From positions 1 to 5,381 of the forward strand of contig JAJFHK010000384.1 of NCBI GenBank assembly GCA_021775655.1: a stretch of 5,381 nucleotides of DNA, in the 5' to 3' direction. Made by a program: the position numbers and the translations under genes. Numbering within the stretch: position 1 is the first letter of the stretch; every line of letters starts with the position of its first letter. The notes under the pieces are model-generated. The model did no database searches, was not told where the DNA came from, and was given only the letters and a program-made list of their open reading frames with translations. This stretch comes from Filomicrobium sp. GTDB taxonomy: Bacteria; Pseudomonadota; Alphaproteobacteria; Rhizobiales; Hyphomicrobiaceae. This document shows, piece by piece, positions 1-5,353 of the stretch.

Positions 1-4
1 CTCG

Positions 5-47
5 GCCAAAGATTTTGGCTGAGCATCGAGCGGAGCAAAGATTTTGG
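5..47 (+). repeat. Direct repeat AAAGATTTTGG, first copy inside a perfect inverted repeat
   Basis: The 11-base word AAAGATTTTGG occurs at 8-18 and again at 37-47, 29 bases apart. The first copy is part of the perfect inverted repeat GCCAAA-GAT-TTTGGC at 5-19. The second copy overlaps the TTG start codon of the transporter gene. The period is not a multiple of three, so this is not a simple in-frame peptide repeat. Function is unknown; it could be a regulatory pair of sites or the degenerate end of an upstream repeat-bearing gene cut off by the window edge. Confidence 0.4.
32..46 (+). promoter_or_regulatory. Ribosome binding site and TTG start deciding the TpsB N-terminus
   Basis: GGAG at 32-35 lies 8 bases before the TTG at 44-46. 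The in-frame stop TGA at 20-22 rules out any start further upstream. The next alternative, GTG at 50, is 14 bases from the GGAG. Either choice keeps the signal peptide. Confidence 0.55.
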
Positions 48-1726
48 GCGTGTATTGGCGGGGGCCGGTAACAGCAGTCACACTTGGTATTTGTGGGTTC
101 GCGTTTCTCTCGGGCTTGCTCACATCGCCTGTGCTTGCTCAGACGCCACCTGCACCTCCTGTCGCCACTCAAACCGATTCGCTCAATCGTGAAGCCGAAC
201 GGCAGCGCCGACGATTGGAACAGCGCCTTGACCAGCGCGTCCCCACTATCGACGGTCCCGTCGTTGAGGGGGCCGAGCGACCGGCTTCTGAAGCTCTTGA
301 ATCAGGCGGTGCGAAATTCAAGCTGAACAGAGTCGAATTCGGCGATTCTTCGTTCATCAGCCGCAGCGAATTGTCGGCTATCTCTAGCCGCTATGTTGGA
401 CGCGAAGTTGACCTTTCCGCTCTCTATGAAATCGTCGCTGCAATCAACGCGATCTATGTTGAGCGCGGCATCATCACGGCACTTGCCACCCTGCCTCCGC
501 AAAAGATCAAGGGCGGCCTCGTCAAAATCAAGCTAACGGAAGGTAAACTCGCTCGCTCGCTGGTTGAAGGCGCAAAGACGCTCTCGCCCGAATATGTCAC
601 CTCGCGCATCGACCTTCCCGCTGGTGTCGTCCTCGACCCGCATGACCTGAACCGCAAGATCACTTATTTCAATCGGACAAACTCGGCTCAAATCCGCGCC
701 CTACTCCAGCCCGGCAGTAGCTTCGGCCTGACCGACATCCAATATGCCGTCTTTGAGCCGGCCGCCAATACGCTTCAGATATATGCTGACAATGAAGGCG
801 TCGAATCGACCGGCGAATATCAGATCGGCGGGTTCTTCCGCCGATATGGCCTGTTGGGCATGGACGACCGCCTGACTGTCTTCGCGACCAACGCCCGCAA
901 AACGCCCAACGTCAATGTCGCCTACAATTTCCCTGTAGATTCCATAGGTTCTCGCCTCGGCGTGAGCTATTCGCGAGGAGCCATGGCCATTGTCGACGGC
1001 CCCTTCGTCGACCTCAGCGTTGAGGGCAAATCGCAAAGCGGCTCGCTGAACTACACCCGACCAGTGCATGTAACGAGCGACTGGTTGGTGCAGGCCAGTA
1101 TGTCGGCATCAGTTGGCGAGTCGCTCACCACATATTCCGACGTTGATGTCACCGATACCGACACCATCGACGTCGCGCCCGGACTTAGCATCACATACAC
1201 GAGAGATCGCCTCACCCTTCAGTTTGCCCCCTCGATTGCCTTCGTGCATTCACGAGAAAAAATCCTGCAAGACACCCGCAATTTACCGCTGTTCAAAGGC
1301 TACGGCGCTGTGCTCTTCGGGATGCGCTATGGACTTAGTCTGCACTCCGATTTCAGTTGGCAGTGGACCGGTGCGGAACTCATTCCAGGCGGCCAATTGT
1401 TCCAGGTTGGTGGCCCGACGACAGTACGCGGCTATCCCTCGAACGCGGCGGCTGGCGACAGCGGCTATCTCGTCAATCTCGAATTGCACCGCAGCTTAGA
1501 GGAATGGCGCGAAGGTCTCGATGTATTCGCCTTCGTCGATCAAGGCGGTGTCTTCTCAACGGAACCGAATTTCCGTCCGCTCACGTCGATTGGCGCTGGG
1601 CTGGATTTAAGGATCAATGAATTGACCCGACTCGAGGTCTCAATTGCCCGTCCAATCAACGACATCATCACTGACCAGGATCAGTTTCAGCTCTATGGCC
1701 GCTTTGCTGTTACGCCCGAATGGTAG
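44..1726 (+). CDS. Two-partner secretion outer-membrane transporter (TpsB; ShlB/FhaC/HecB family)
   Basis: This 560-residue protein is predicted to be the outer-membrane pore that exports a large beta-helical TpsA exoprotein (adhesin or haemolysin type) from the periplasm. Seen: a signal peptide at residues 1-32 with likely cleavage after VLA32; a proline-rich linker and a charged, Arg/Gln-rich helix at about 44-66, the position of the FhaC plug helix H1; a POTRA domain at about 92-167; a second POTRA at about 170-245; then a beta-barrel to the end. VRGY at 461-464 is the conserved L6-loop motif of the family, and the FVDQGG strand at 497-502 matches its other barrel motif. The length is typical for TpsB. 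The protein ends in Trp560 where many outer-membrane proteins end in Phe. The frame is closed by TGA at 20-22 and has no early ATG, so TTG at 44 (GGAG at 32-35, 8 bases away) is preferred over GTG at 50. No TpsA gene follows, so a partner would lie upstream or elsewhere. The family call is firm; the substrate is unknown. Confidence 0.9.
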   Translation: MGVYWRGPVTAVTLGICGFAFLSGLLTSPVLAQTPPAPPVATQTDSLNREAERQRRRLEQRLDQRVPTIDGPVVEGAERPASEALESGGAKFKLNRVEFGDSSFISRSELSAISSRYVGREVDLSALYEIVAAINAIYVERGIITALATLPPQKIKGGLVKIKLTEGKLARSLVEGAKTLSPEYVTSRIDLPAGVVLDPHDLNRKITYFNRTNSAQIRALLQPGSSFGLTDIQYAVFEPAANTLQIYADNEGVESTGEYQIGGFFRRYGLLGMDDRLTVFATNARKTPNVNVAYNFPVDSIGSRLGVSYSRGAMAIVDGPFVDLSVEGKSQSGSLNYTRPVHVTSDWLVQASMSASVGESLTTYSDVDVTDTDTIDVAPGLSITYTRDRLTLQFAPSIAFVHSREKILQDTRNLPLFKGYGAVLFGMRYGLSLHSDFSWQWTGAELIPGGQLFQVGGPTTVRGYPSNAAAGDSGYLVNLELHRSLEEWREGLDVFAFVDQGGVFSTEPNFRPLTSIGAGLDLRINELTRLEVSIARPINDIITDQDQFQLYGRFAVTPEW

Positions 1727-1845
1727 GACCTGCTGATCGCAAACCGATTCGGAAGTTGGTTAAGGGATTGCGCCGGCCGTTCCACGATTGAGGCACGGCG
1801 AATTCGTATTGCGGCGCAACATCTTGATCGTTCCAGGCAGCCCGT

Positions 1846-1862
1846 TTGGCACTGGCTTTGTC
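1846..1862 (+). promoter_or_regulatory. Possible sigma54 (-24/-12) promoter upstream of the LuxR-type regulator
   Basis: The -24 block TTGGCAC at 1846-1852 matches the RpoN consensus (YTGGCAC) exactly. After five bases comes TTGT at 1858-1861, where the consensus is TTGC. The GG and the downstream G are separated by the correct distance (G1848 and G1860, 12 bases). The C of the near-invariant -12 GC is replaced by T, which would be expected to weaken it. A start near 1873 would give a leader of about 120 bases before the regulator. I saw no convincing sigma70-type promoter in this gap. Confidence 0.3.
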
Positions 1863-1926
1863 CCCCCGGATCGGGCTAGACTAAAGACTACCAGAAGAAG
1901 CCAGCCGCCCCGCAGAATTCGGGAGC

Positions 1927-1944
1927 CGGCGCGATGCCGCGCCG
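1927..1944 (+). other. Strong GC hairpin in the leader of the LuxR-type regulator
   Basis: CGGCGCG at 1927-1933 and CGCGCCG at 1938-1944 form a perfect 7-bp stem around the loop ATGC. It lies about 50 bases before the regulator's start codon. No T-run follows, so it is not a standard intrinsic terminator. An overlapping direct repeat CGATGCCG at 1932-1939 and 1943-1950 may explain part of the symmetry. A role in leader mRNA structure is inference only. Confidence 0.4.
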
Positions 1945-1993
1945 ATGCCGACTTCCGTAACTGCCAGACCTTCTCTCCGGAGCAAAAGACGAG

Positions 1994-2695
1994 ATGCAGG
2001 CGCGACCTCAGACCTATGCCCAATCCGCGTTGCAAGACGTGACGGAAGTTGCGATCCCACCTCGAGACCGTCCCGTGCAAAAAAACACCGCAAAAATTGC
2101 CATTGCCGACAAGAACCCGATCGTGCGCGCAGGACTGTCGGACTATATCGCAAGAGACGGCCGATTCGACATACGTGAGTTGCTTTCTGGTGGGGCCGAA
2201 TTCATTGCGCTCTGCGAGCGAACCAAGATCGATGTCGGCGTAATAGGTTGGGGGCTGCCCGATATGACCGGCGGCGATGTCCTGCGCGCAATCAAGCGGC
2301 GCGGCTTGCCCACGCGGGTTGTTGTCTACACAGGCGATTACAGCCCGGGGGTACTACGCGAAGCCGTCAAATCGGGAGCCTGGGGCGTTGCCTCTAAGGC
2401 AGACGATCCTGCGGTCCTGATCGAGACGTTGGCCAGCGTGCGCGCCGGCCGCATGAGCATCCCTTATATCGACATCAGCCAGCTCGCGACTGACCCTCTG
2501 GAAAACCTGACCGTTCGAGAACAGGAACTGATGCACGCACTCTCCAAGGGCTGGACCAACGAGCAGATTGCTAGCCGCATTGGCATCTCGCGCAACACGG
2601 TCAAGTATCACTTGAAGAACCTCTACGAGAAGATCGGTGCCTCCAACCGTGCTCAGGCAGTGGCCATGTATCTCTCCAACTCTACGAACCGCTGA
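1994..2695 (+). CDS. NarL/LuxR-type transcriptional regulator with a degenerate receiver domain
   Basis: This 233-residue cytoplasmic DNA-binding protein has an N-terminal tail (1-32), a receiver-like domain (about 33-150) and a C-terminal LuxR/GerE helix-turn-helix (about 170-227; core LTVREQELMHALSKG, then IASRIGISRNTVKYHLKNLY). The receiver keeps Asp39, Thr113 and Lys135 at the expected places. However, the phospho-acceptor position, in a segment reading DVGVIGWGLPDMTGG, is Gly85, and the second acidic-pocket residue is Lys40 (IADKNP, where active family members usually have DD or DH). Aspartate phosphorylation therefore looks impossible, and no histidine kinase gene is adjacent. It probably responds to a ligand, a protein partner or its own abundance. 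The ATG at 1994 is preceded by GGAG at 1979-1982; GTG at 2075 is an alternative that would remove most of the 32-residue tail. It sits 301 bases upstream of sga on the same strand, so control of the serine-cycle genes is a reasonable inference. Confidence 0.88.
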   Translation: MQARPQTYAQSALQDVTEVAIPPRDRPVQKNTAKIAIADKNPIVRAGLSDYIARDGRFDIRELLSGGAEFIALCERTKIDVGVIGWGLPDMTGGDVLRAIKRRGLPTRVVVYTGDYSPGVLREAVKSGAWGVASKADDPAVLIETLASVRAGRMSIPYIDISQLATDPLENLTVREQELMHALSKGWTNEQIASRIGISRNTVKYHLKNLYEKIGASNRAQAVAMYLSNSTNR

Positions 2696-2724
2696 ACCCG
2701 CCGAATTTCCAGCATGTTCGAAGT

Positions 2725-2774
2725 GGGTAGTAAAGTGCCTACCCGCCCGATGAAGACGCTACCCAATCGGGTAG
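2725..2774 (+). promoter_or_regulatory. Candidate operator: four GGGTAG/CTACCC half-sites in two palindromes
   Basis: GGGTAG at 2725-2730 and CTACCC at 2739-2744 form an outward-spaced palindrome with an 8-base centre. CTACCC at 2759-2764 and GGGTAG at 2769-2774 form a second palindrome with a 4-base centre. The palindrome centres are 32 bases apart, about three helical turns, which would put bound dimers on one face of the DNA. GGGTAGTAA also recurs as a 9-base direct repeat (2725-2733 and 2769-2777). The half-sites read TACCC followed by AC, GC, AA or GA. They resemble the NarL heptamer family (TACYYMT), which fits the NarL/LuxR-type regulator just upstream. That the regulator binds here is inference. 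Confidence 0.55.
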
Positions 2775-2801
2775 TAATACCGATTTAACCATATGCTTTA
2801 A

Positions 2802-2832
2802 TTGCATGTTTTGGGCACCTGCCAACTATACC
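2802..2832 (+). promoter_or_regulatory. Weak candidate sigma70-type promoter for sga
   Basis: TTGCAT at 2802-2807 and TATACC at 2827-2832 are separated by 19 bases, longer than ideal, and both hexamers are poor matches. If correct, transcription would start near 2839, and the two palindromes would be centred near -72 and -104, positions suited to an activator. This is a placement guess, not a firm call. Confidence 0.22.
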
Positions 2833-2893
2833 AGCGGGTGGCAAATCCTATCCGCGCGGGTGTTGTTGGACCTGGGTCTAAAGTCCATAAAAG

Positions 2894-2920
2894 CAGGGCA
2901 CCGAATGGAGCCCTGGCTCC
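2894..2920 (+). other. Overlapping, mutually exclusive hairpins in the sga leader
   Basis: CAGGGC at 2894-2899 can pair with GCCCTG at 2910-2915 (10-base loop). GGAGCC at 2907-2912 can instead pair with GGCTCC at 2915-2920, although its 2-base centre would need opening to form a loop. The two pairings share bases and cannot coexist. A further small palindrome, GACC-TG-GGTC, lies at 2869-2878. The arrangement could be a leader switch or simply dyad binding sites in DNA; it matches no riboswitch class that I can recognise. Confidence 0.3.
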
Positions 2921-2981
2921 TGGAAACGGATGAATTCGAGATCGCGGCCCGTATGGGTCCGGCAAGAAAATAATGCACTTT

Positions 2982-2999
2982 GGAGGGACCCAGCCTATG
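2982..2999 (+). promoter_or_regulatory. Shine-Dalgarno site fixing the sga start at 2997
   Basis: GGAGGG at 2982-2987 ends 9 bases before ATG 2997-2999. The longer in-frame ATG at 2973 lies upstream of this site, and translation from it would read through the site. Starting at 2997 gives MLVQPHLFIPGPTN, in which the conserved family start (HLFIPGPTN) falls at residues 6-14, as expected. Confidence 0.8.
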
Positions 3000-4214
3000 C
3001 TCGTACAGCCGCATCTATTCATCCCCGGGCCGACAAATATCCCCGAGCCCGTTCGCATGGCCATGAACCTGCCGATGGAAGACATGCGCAGCCCCGAATT
3101 CCCGAAATTCACGTTGCCGCTGTTCGAAGACCTCAAAAAGGTTTTCAAGATGAAGGATGGACGTGTCTTCATCTTCCCATCATCCGGAACGGGTGCTTGG
3201 GAGTCGGCTATCGAAAATACTCTTACCGTCGGCGACAAGGTTTTAATGTCGAGCTTTGGCCAGTTTTCGCACCTCTGGGTCGACATGGCCAACCGCATGG
3301 GCCTTAAAGTCATTCTTTGCGATGAAGAGTGGGGCACCGGTGTTCCGCTGGATAAATATGCCGACGTCCTCGCCAAAGACACCGATCACGAAATCAAGGC
3401 TGTCTTCGCAACCCACAACGAGACCGCAACAGGTGTCACCAGCGATATCGCCGGAGTTCGCAAAGTAATGGATGCCGCCAATCATCCAGCACTGTTGATG
3501 GTTGATGGCGTCTCCTCGGTAGCCTCCCTCGACATGCAGATGGGTGCCTGGGGTGTCGATTGCTGCGTTTCTGGATCACAGAAAGGCTTCATGCTTCCTA
3601 CCGGCCTCGGAATTCTGGCTGTCAGCGACAAGGCCCTCGAAGCCAACAAGGCCCAGCAGCCACGAATGAACCGCTGCTTCTTCTCATTCGAGGACATGAT
3701 CAAGACGAATGACCTCGGCTTCTTCCCTTACACCCCAGCGACCCAGCTCCTTCGCGGTCTGAGAACTTCATTAGACATGATCGCAGAAGAAGGTCTGGAA
3801 AACATTTTCGCGCGTCACCATCGCATGGCGGAAGGTGTTCGTAAGGCCGTCGATGCCTGGGGCCTGAAGCTTTGCGCCAAAGAGCCCAAGTGGCACTCCG
3901 ACACGGTCAGCGCGATCTATGTTCCCGAAGACATCGACAGCGCTGAAGTGGTGAAGACCGCCTATTACCGGTACAATGTCTCGCTCGGTGTCGGACTGAC
4001 CAAAGTCGCCGGCAAGGTTTTCCGCATCGGCCATCTCGGTGCACTCGACGAGGTGATGATTGGCGGCGCGCTCTTTGGTGTCGAAATGGCTCTAAGAGAC
4101 TGTGGCGTAGACATTAGGCTCGGTTCAGGCACCGGTGCTGCCGCGCAGTACTTCAGCGAAACCGCCACGAAATCAGCCAATTCGCGGGACGACAGCAACC
4201 TCAAGGCCGCATAG
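2997..4214 (+). CDS. sgaA: Serine-glyoxylate aminotransferase (serine cycle)
   Basis: This 405-residue cytoplasmic, PLP-dependent class-V aminotransferase converts L-serine plus glyoxylate to hydroxypyruvate plus glycine, a central step of the serine cycle. Seen: an N-terminal HLFIPGPTNIP motif (6-16); the cofactor-phosphate loop SSGTGAWE (62-69); HNETATGV; VDGVSS with Asp170, expected to contact the PLP ring nitrogen; GSQKG with Lys196 as the Schiff-base lysine; and KVFRIGHLG with Arg343, expected to bind the substrate carboxylate. All are intact. Its length is close to the roughly 400 residues of methylotroph SgaA proteins. The last 25 or so residues form a polar tail rich in Ser, Thr, Asn and Asp that is probably disordered. 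mclA follows after 127 bases and then mtkA, so the gene looks like the first of a serine-cycle operon. Alanine-glyoxylate aminotransferase is the main alternative within the family, but the sequence pattern and neighbours favour the serine enzyme. Confidence 0.94.
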   Translation: MLVQPHLFIPGPTNIPEPVRMAMNLPMEDMRSPEFPKFTLPLFEDLKKVFKMKDGRVFIFPSSGTGAWESAIENTLTVGDKVLMSSFGQFSHLWVDMANRMGLKVILCDEEWGTGVPLDKYADVLAKDTDHEIKAVFATHNETATGVTSDIAGVRKVMDAANHPALLMVDGVSSVASLDMQMGAWGVDCCVSGSQKGFMLPTGLGILAVSDKALEANKAQQPRMNRCFFSFEDMIKTNDLGFFPYTPATQLLRGLRTSLDMIAEEGLENIFARHHRMAEGVRKAVDAWGLKLCAKEPKWHSDTVSAIYVPEDIDSAEVVKTAYYRYNVSLGVGLTKVAGKVFRIGHLGALDEVMIGGALFGVEMALRDCGVDIRLGSGTGAAAQYFSETATKSANSRDDSNLKAA

Positions 4215-4341
4215 GCCACCCAATAAACGCCAAGCACCGCGGCTAGCCCCGCAGAAGCCACATCTGGTATGAGCCTCATAGCGGCGCAGTTCTGCGTGCC
4301 GTTTAGAGAGAGCTCGTGTCTAGGAGAGGAAAGAAATACCG
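4215..4341 (+). other. sga-mclA spacer with small inverted repeats, no terminator
   Basis: This 127-base spacer has no credible gene. It holds GGCTAGCC (4241-4248), TATGA-GCC-TCATA (4268-4280) and CGCAG-TT-CTGCG (4285-4296). None is followed by a T-run, so transcription from sga probably continues into mclA. The repeats could act as mRNA processing or stabilising hairpins that set relative expression; this is inference. Confidence 0.4.
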
Positions 4342-4344
4342 ATG
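4322..4344 (+). promoter_or_regulatory. Ribosome binding site of mclA
   Basis: The purine-rich run AGGAGAGGA at 4322-4330 precedes ATG 4342 by 11 bases, a slightly long spacing. The following residues MSHTLYNLRKARLHRSELAVPG resemble the known start of methylotroph malyl-CoA lyases, so the start is well supported. Confidence 0.7.
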
Positions 4345-5298
4345 AGCCATACCCTTTACAACCTGCGCAAGGCCCGCCTTCACCGCAGCGAACTTGCCGT
4401 CCCCGGGTCCAATCCGGCGATGTTTGAGAAAGCCCTAAACAGCGAAGCCGATTACATCTTCCTTGACCTGGAGGATGCAGTCGCCCCGCCCGAAAAGATC
4501 AATGCCCGTGCCAACATAATCAAGGCACTGAAAGAAATGGATTGGCGCGGCGCCGGTAAGACGATGTCGATCCGCATCAACGGTCTCGACACCCATTACA
4601 TGTACCGCGACGTGGTCGAAGTCATCGAAGAGGCCGGCGAGTTCATCGACACCATCTTGGTCCCGAAAGTGGGCGTTCCCGCTGATCTCTATATGGTCGA
4701 TGCAATGCTCAATCAGATCGAGCAGGTCAAAGGTTTCGAACATAAGATTGGTCTTGAAGCGCTGATCGAGACGGCGCTAGGCATGGCCAACGTTGAAGAC
4801 ATCGCCAAGTACCCGAACCGCATCGAAGCGCTGCATTTCGGCGTCGCGGACTACGCCGCAAGCCTGCGCTCTCGCACTGTCGTAATCGGCGGACTCAATC
4901 CTGACTATCCAGGCGACCAATGGCACGCTTCATTGACCCGCATGCTGGTTGCTTGCCGCTCTTATGGCCTTCGCGCCATCGACGGGCCGTTCGGTGGCAT
5001 CGATGATCCGGAAGGCTATATACTCTCTGCAAATCGCGCGGCCGCACTTGGATACGAAGGCAAGTGGGCAATCCACCCATCGCAGATCAAGATGGCCAAC
5101 GAAGTCTTCTCGCCGACCGCCAAGGAAGTCGAAAAGGCAGAGCGGATGGTTGCTGCGCTTCGAGAAGCAGAAGAGCAGGGCAAAGGTGCAGCCTCGCTTG
5201 ACGGCAAAATGATTGATGCTGCATCCGAGCGCATGGCCAAGAACGTGCTCGGAACAAACGACGCCATCAAGGCGGCTGCGGCTGCTCGCAAGGGCTAA
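4342..5298 (+). CDS. mclA: L-malyl-CoA lyase (serine cycle; CitE-like/HpcH-HpaI superfamily)
   Basis: This 318-residue cytoplasmic, Mg2+-dependent lyase cleaves malyl-CoA to acetyl-CoA and glyoxylate, so it regenerates the glyoxylate used by Sga. Seen: RLHRSELAVPGSNP (12-25); FLDLEDAV (40-47); SIRINGLDTHYMYRD (76-90) with Arg78 as a likely substrate or CoA ligand; LIPK-like LVPKVG (106-111); GLEALIETALGM with Glu143; and FGVADYAAS with Asp170. Glu143 and Asp170 are the expected Mg2+ ligands. The C-terminal part has WAIHPSQI with His245 and the DGKMID motif at 287-292, typical of the lid region of malyl-CoA lyases. The length matches the family. The RLHRSELAVPGSNP start and the SVL/GGLNPDY region are methylotroph MclA-like rather than citrate-lyase-like. 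The same enzyme can also act on beta-methylmalyl-CoA in the ethylmalonyl-CoA pathway, so a dual role is possible. mtkA follows after 52 bases, consistent with co-transcription. Confidence 0.93.
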   Translation: MSHTLYNLRKARLHRSELAVPGSNPAMFEKALNSEADYIFLDLEDAVAPPEKINARANIIKALKEMDWRGAGKTMSIRINGLDTHYMYRDVVEVIEEAGEFIDTILVPKVGVPADLYMVDAMLNQIEQVKGFEHKIGLEALIETALGMANVEDIAKYPNRIEALHFGVADYAASLRSRTVVIGGLNPDYPGDQWHASLTRMLVACRSYGLRAIDGPFGGIDDPEGYILSANRAAALGYEGKWAIHPSQIKMANEVFSPTAKEVEKAERMVAALREAEEQGKGAASLDGKMIDAASERMAKNVLGTNDAIKAAAAARKG

Positions 5299-5338
5299 AC
5301 ACGATCAACAAAGCGAAGGCCGCCGCTAACCCAATAAA

Positions 5339-5353
5339 GGGAGGAATGGAATG
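5339..5353 (+). promoter_or_regulatory. Very strong ribosome binding site of mtkA
   Basis: GGGAGGA at 5339-5345 ends 5 bases before ATG 5351. A second ATG at 5346 lies in another frame and only one base after the site, too close to be used. The frame from 5351 gives a recognisable ligase start. Confidence 0.75.

Larger units (their letters stand above)
2696..2996 (+). promoter_or_regulatory. Gene-free regulatory region and 5' leader in front of sga
   Basis: This 301-base stretch holds no credible gene in either direction; open frames here are antisense or out-of-frame shadows running into sga. It carries two GGGTAG/CTACCC palindromes (2725-2774), then an AT-rich segment (about 2775-2812), then a GC-richer leader with several inverted repeats (2867-2920). 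It ends with a perfect Shine-Dalgarno site. I see no intrinsic terminator after the regulator gene, so readthrough into sga is possible, but the operator-like structure argues for a separate promoter here. Confidence 0.6.
4218..5338 (+). repeat. Ten-base word ACCCAATAAA after both sga and mclA
   Basis: ACCCAATAAA occurs at 4218-4227, four bases after the sga stop codon, and at 5329-5338, just before the mtkA ribosome binding site. Only these two 10-base sites are meant, not the interval between them. It may be chance, a common mRNA motif such as a protein- or sRNA-binding site, or a relic of duplication of intergenic DNA. Confidence 0.25.

Noticed and set aside
1..22. Possible 3' end of an upstream gene (SAKDFG-stop in frame 2)
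   Set aside because: Only six codons are visible and all three forward frames are open at the edge, so no gene can be supported from this window alone.
701..1069. 122-codon minus-strand frame inside the TpsB gene
   Set aside because: Antisense to a well-supported beta-barrel coding region; no independent evidence.
1760..2153. Open frames on both strands in the gap before the regulator (for example 1760-2080 minus and 1788-2042 plus)
   Set aside because: They are Arg/Pro-rich low-complexity translations overlapping the regulator's start, with no family resemblance.
2759..2780. CTACCC-AATC-GGGTAG considered as an intrinsic terminator of the regulator gene
   Set aside because: It is followed by TAATACC, not a T-run, and the same hexamers recur in a second palindrome, which fits an operator better.
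2833..2996. Known riboswitch (glycine, THF or SAM classes) in the sga leader
   Set aside because: I could not recognise the conserved core of any known class; only generic stems are visible.
2798..3382. 194-codon open frame on the minus strand opposite the sga promoter and 5' end
   Set aside because: Most of it is antisense to the conserved sga coding sequence, it has no recognisable domain, and its composition is that of a complementary-strand shadow in GC-rich DNA.
4241..4296. Inverted repeats in the sga-mclA spacer considered as a terminator
   Set aside because: Short stems with no T-run, and the downstream gene belongs to the same pathway on the same strand.
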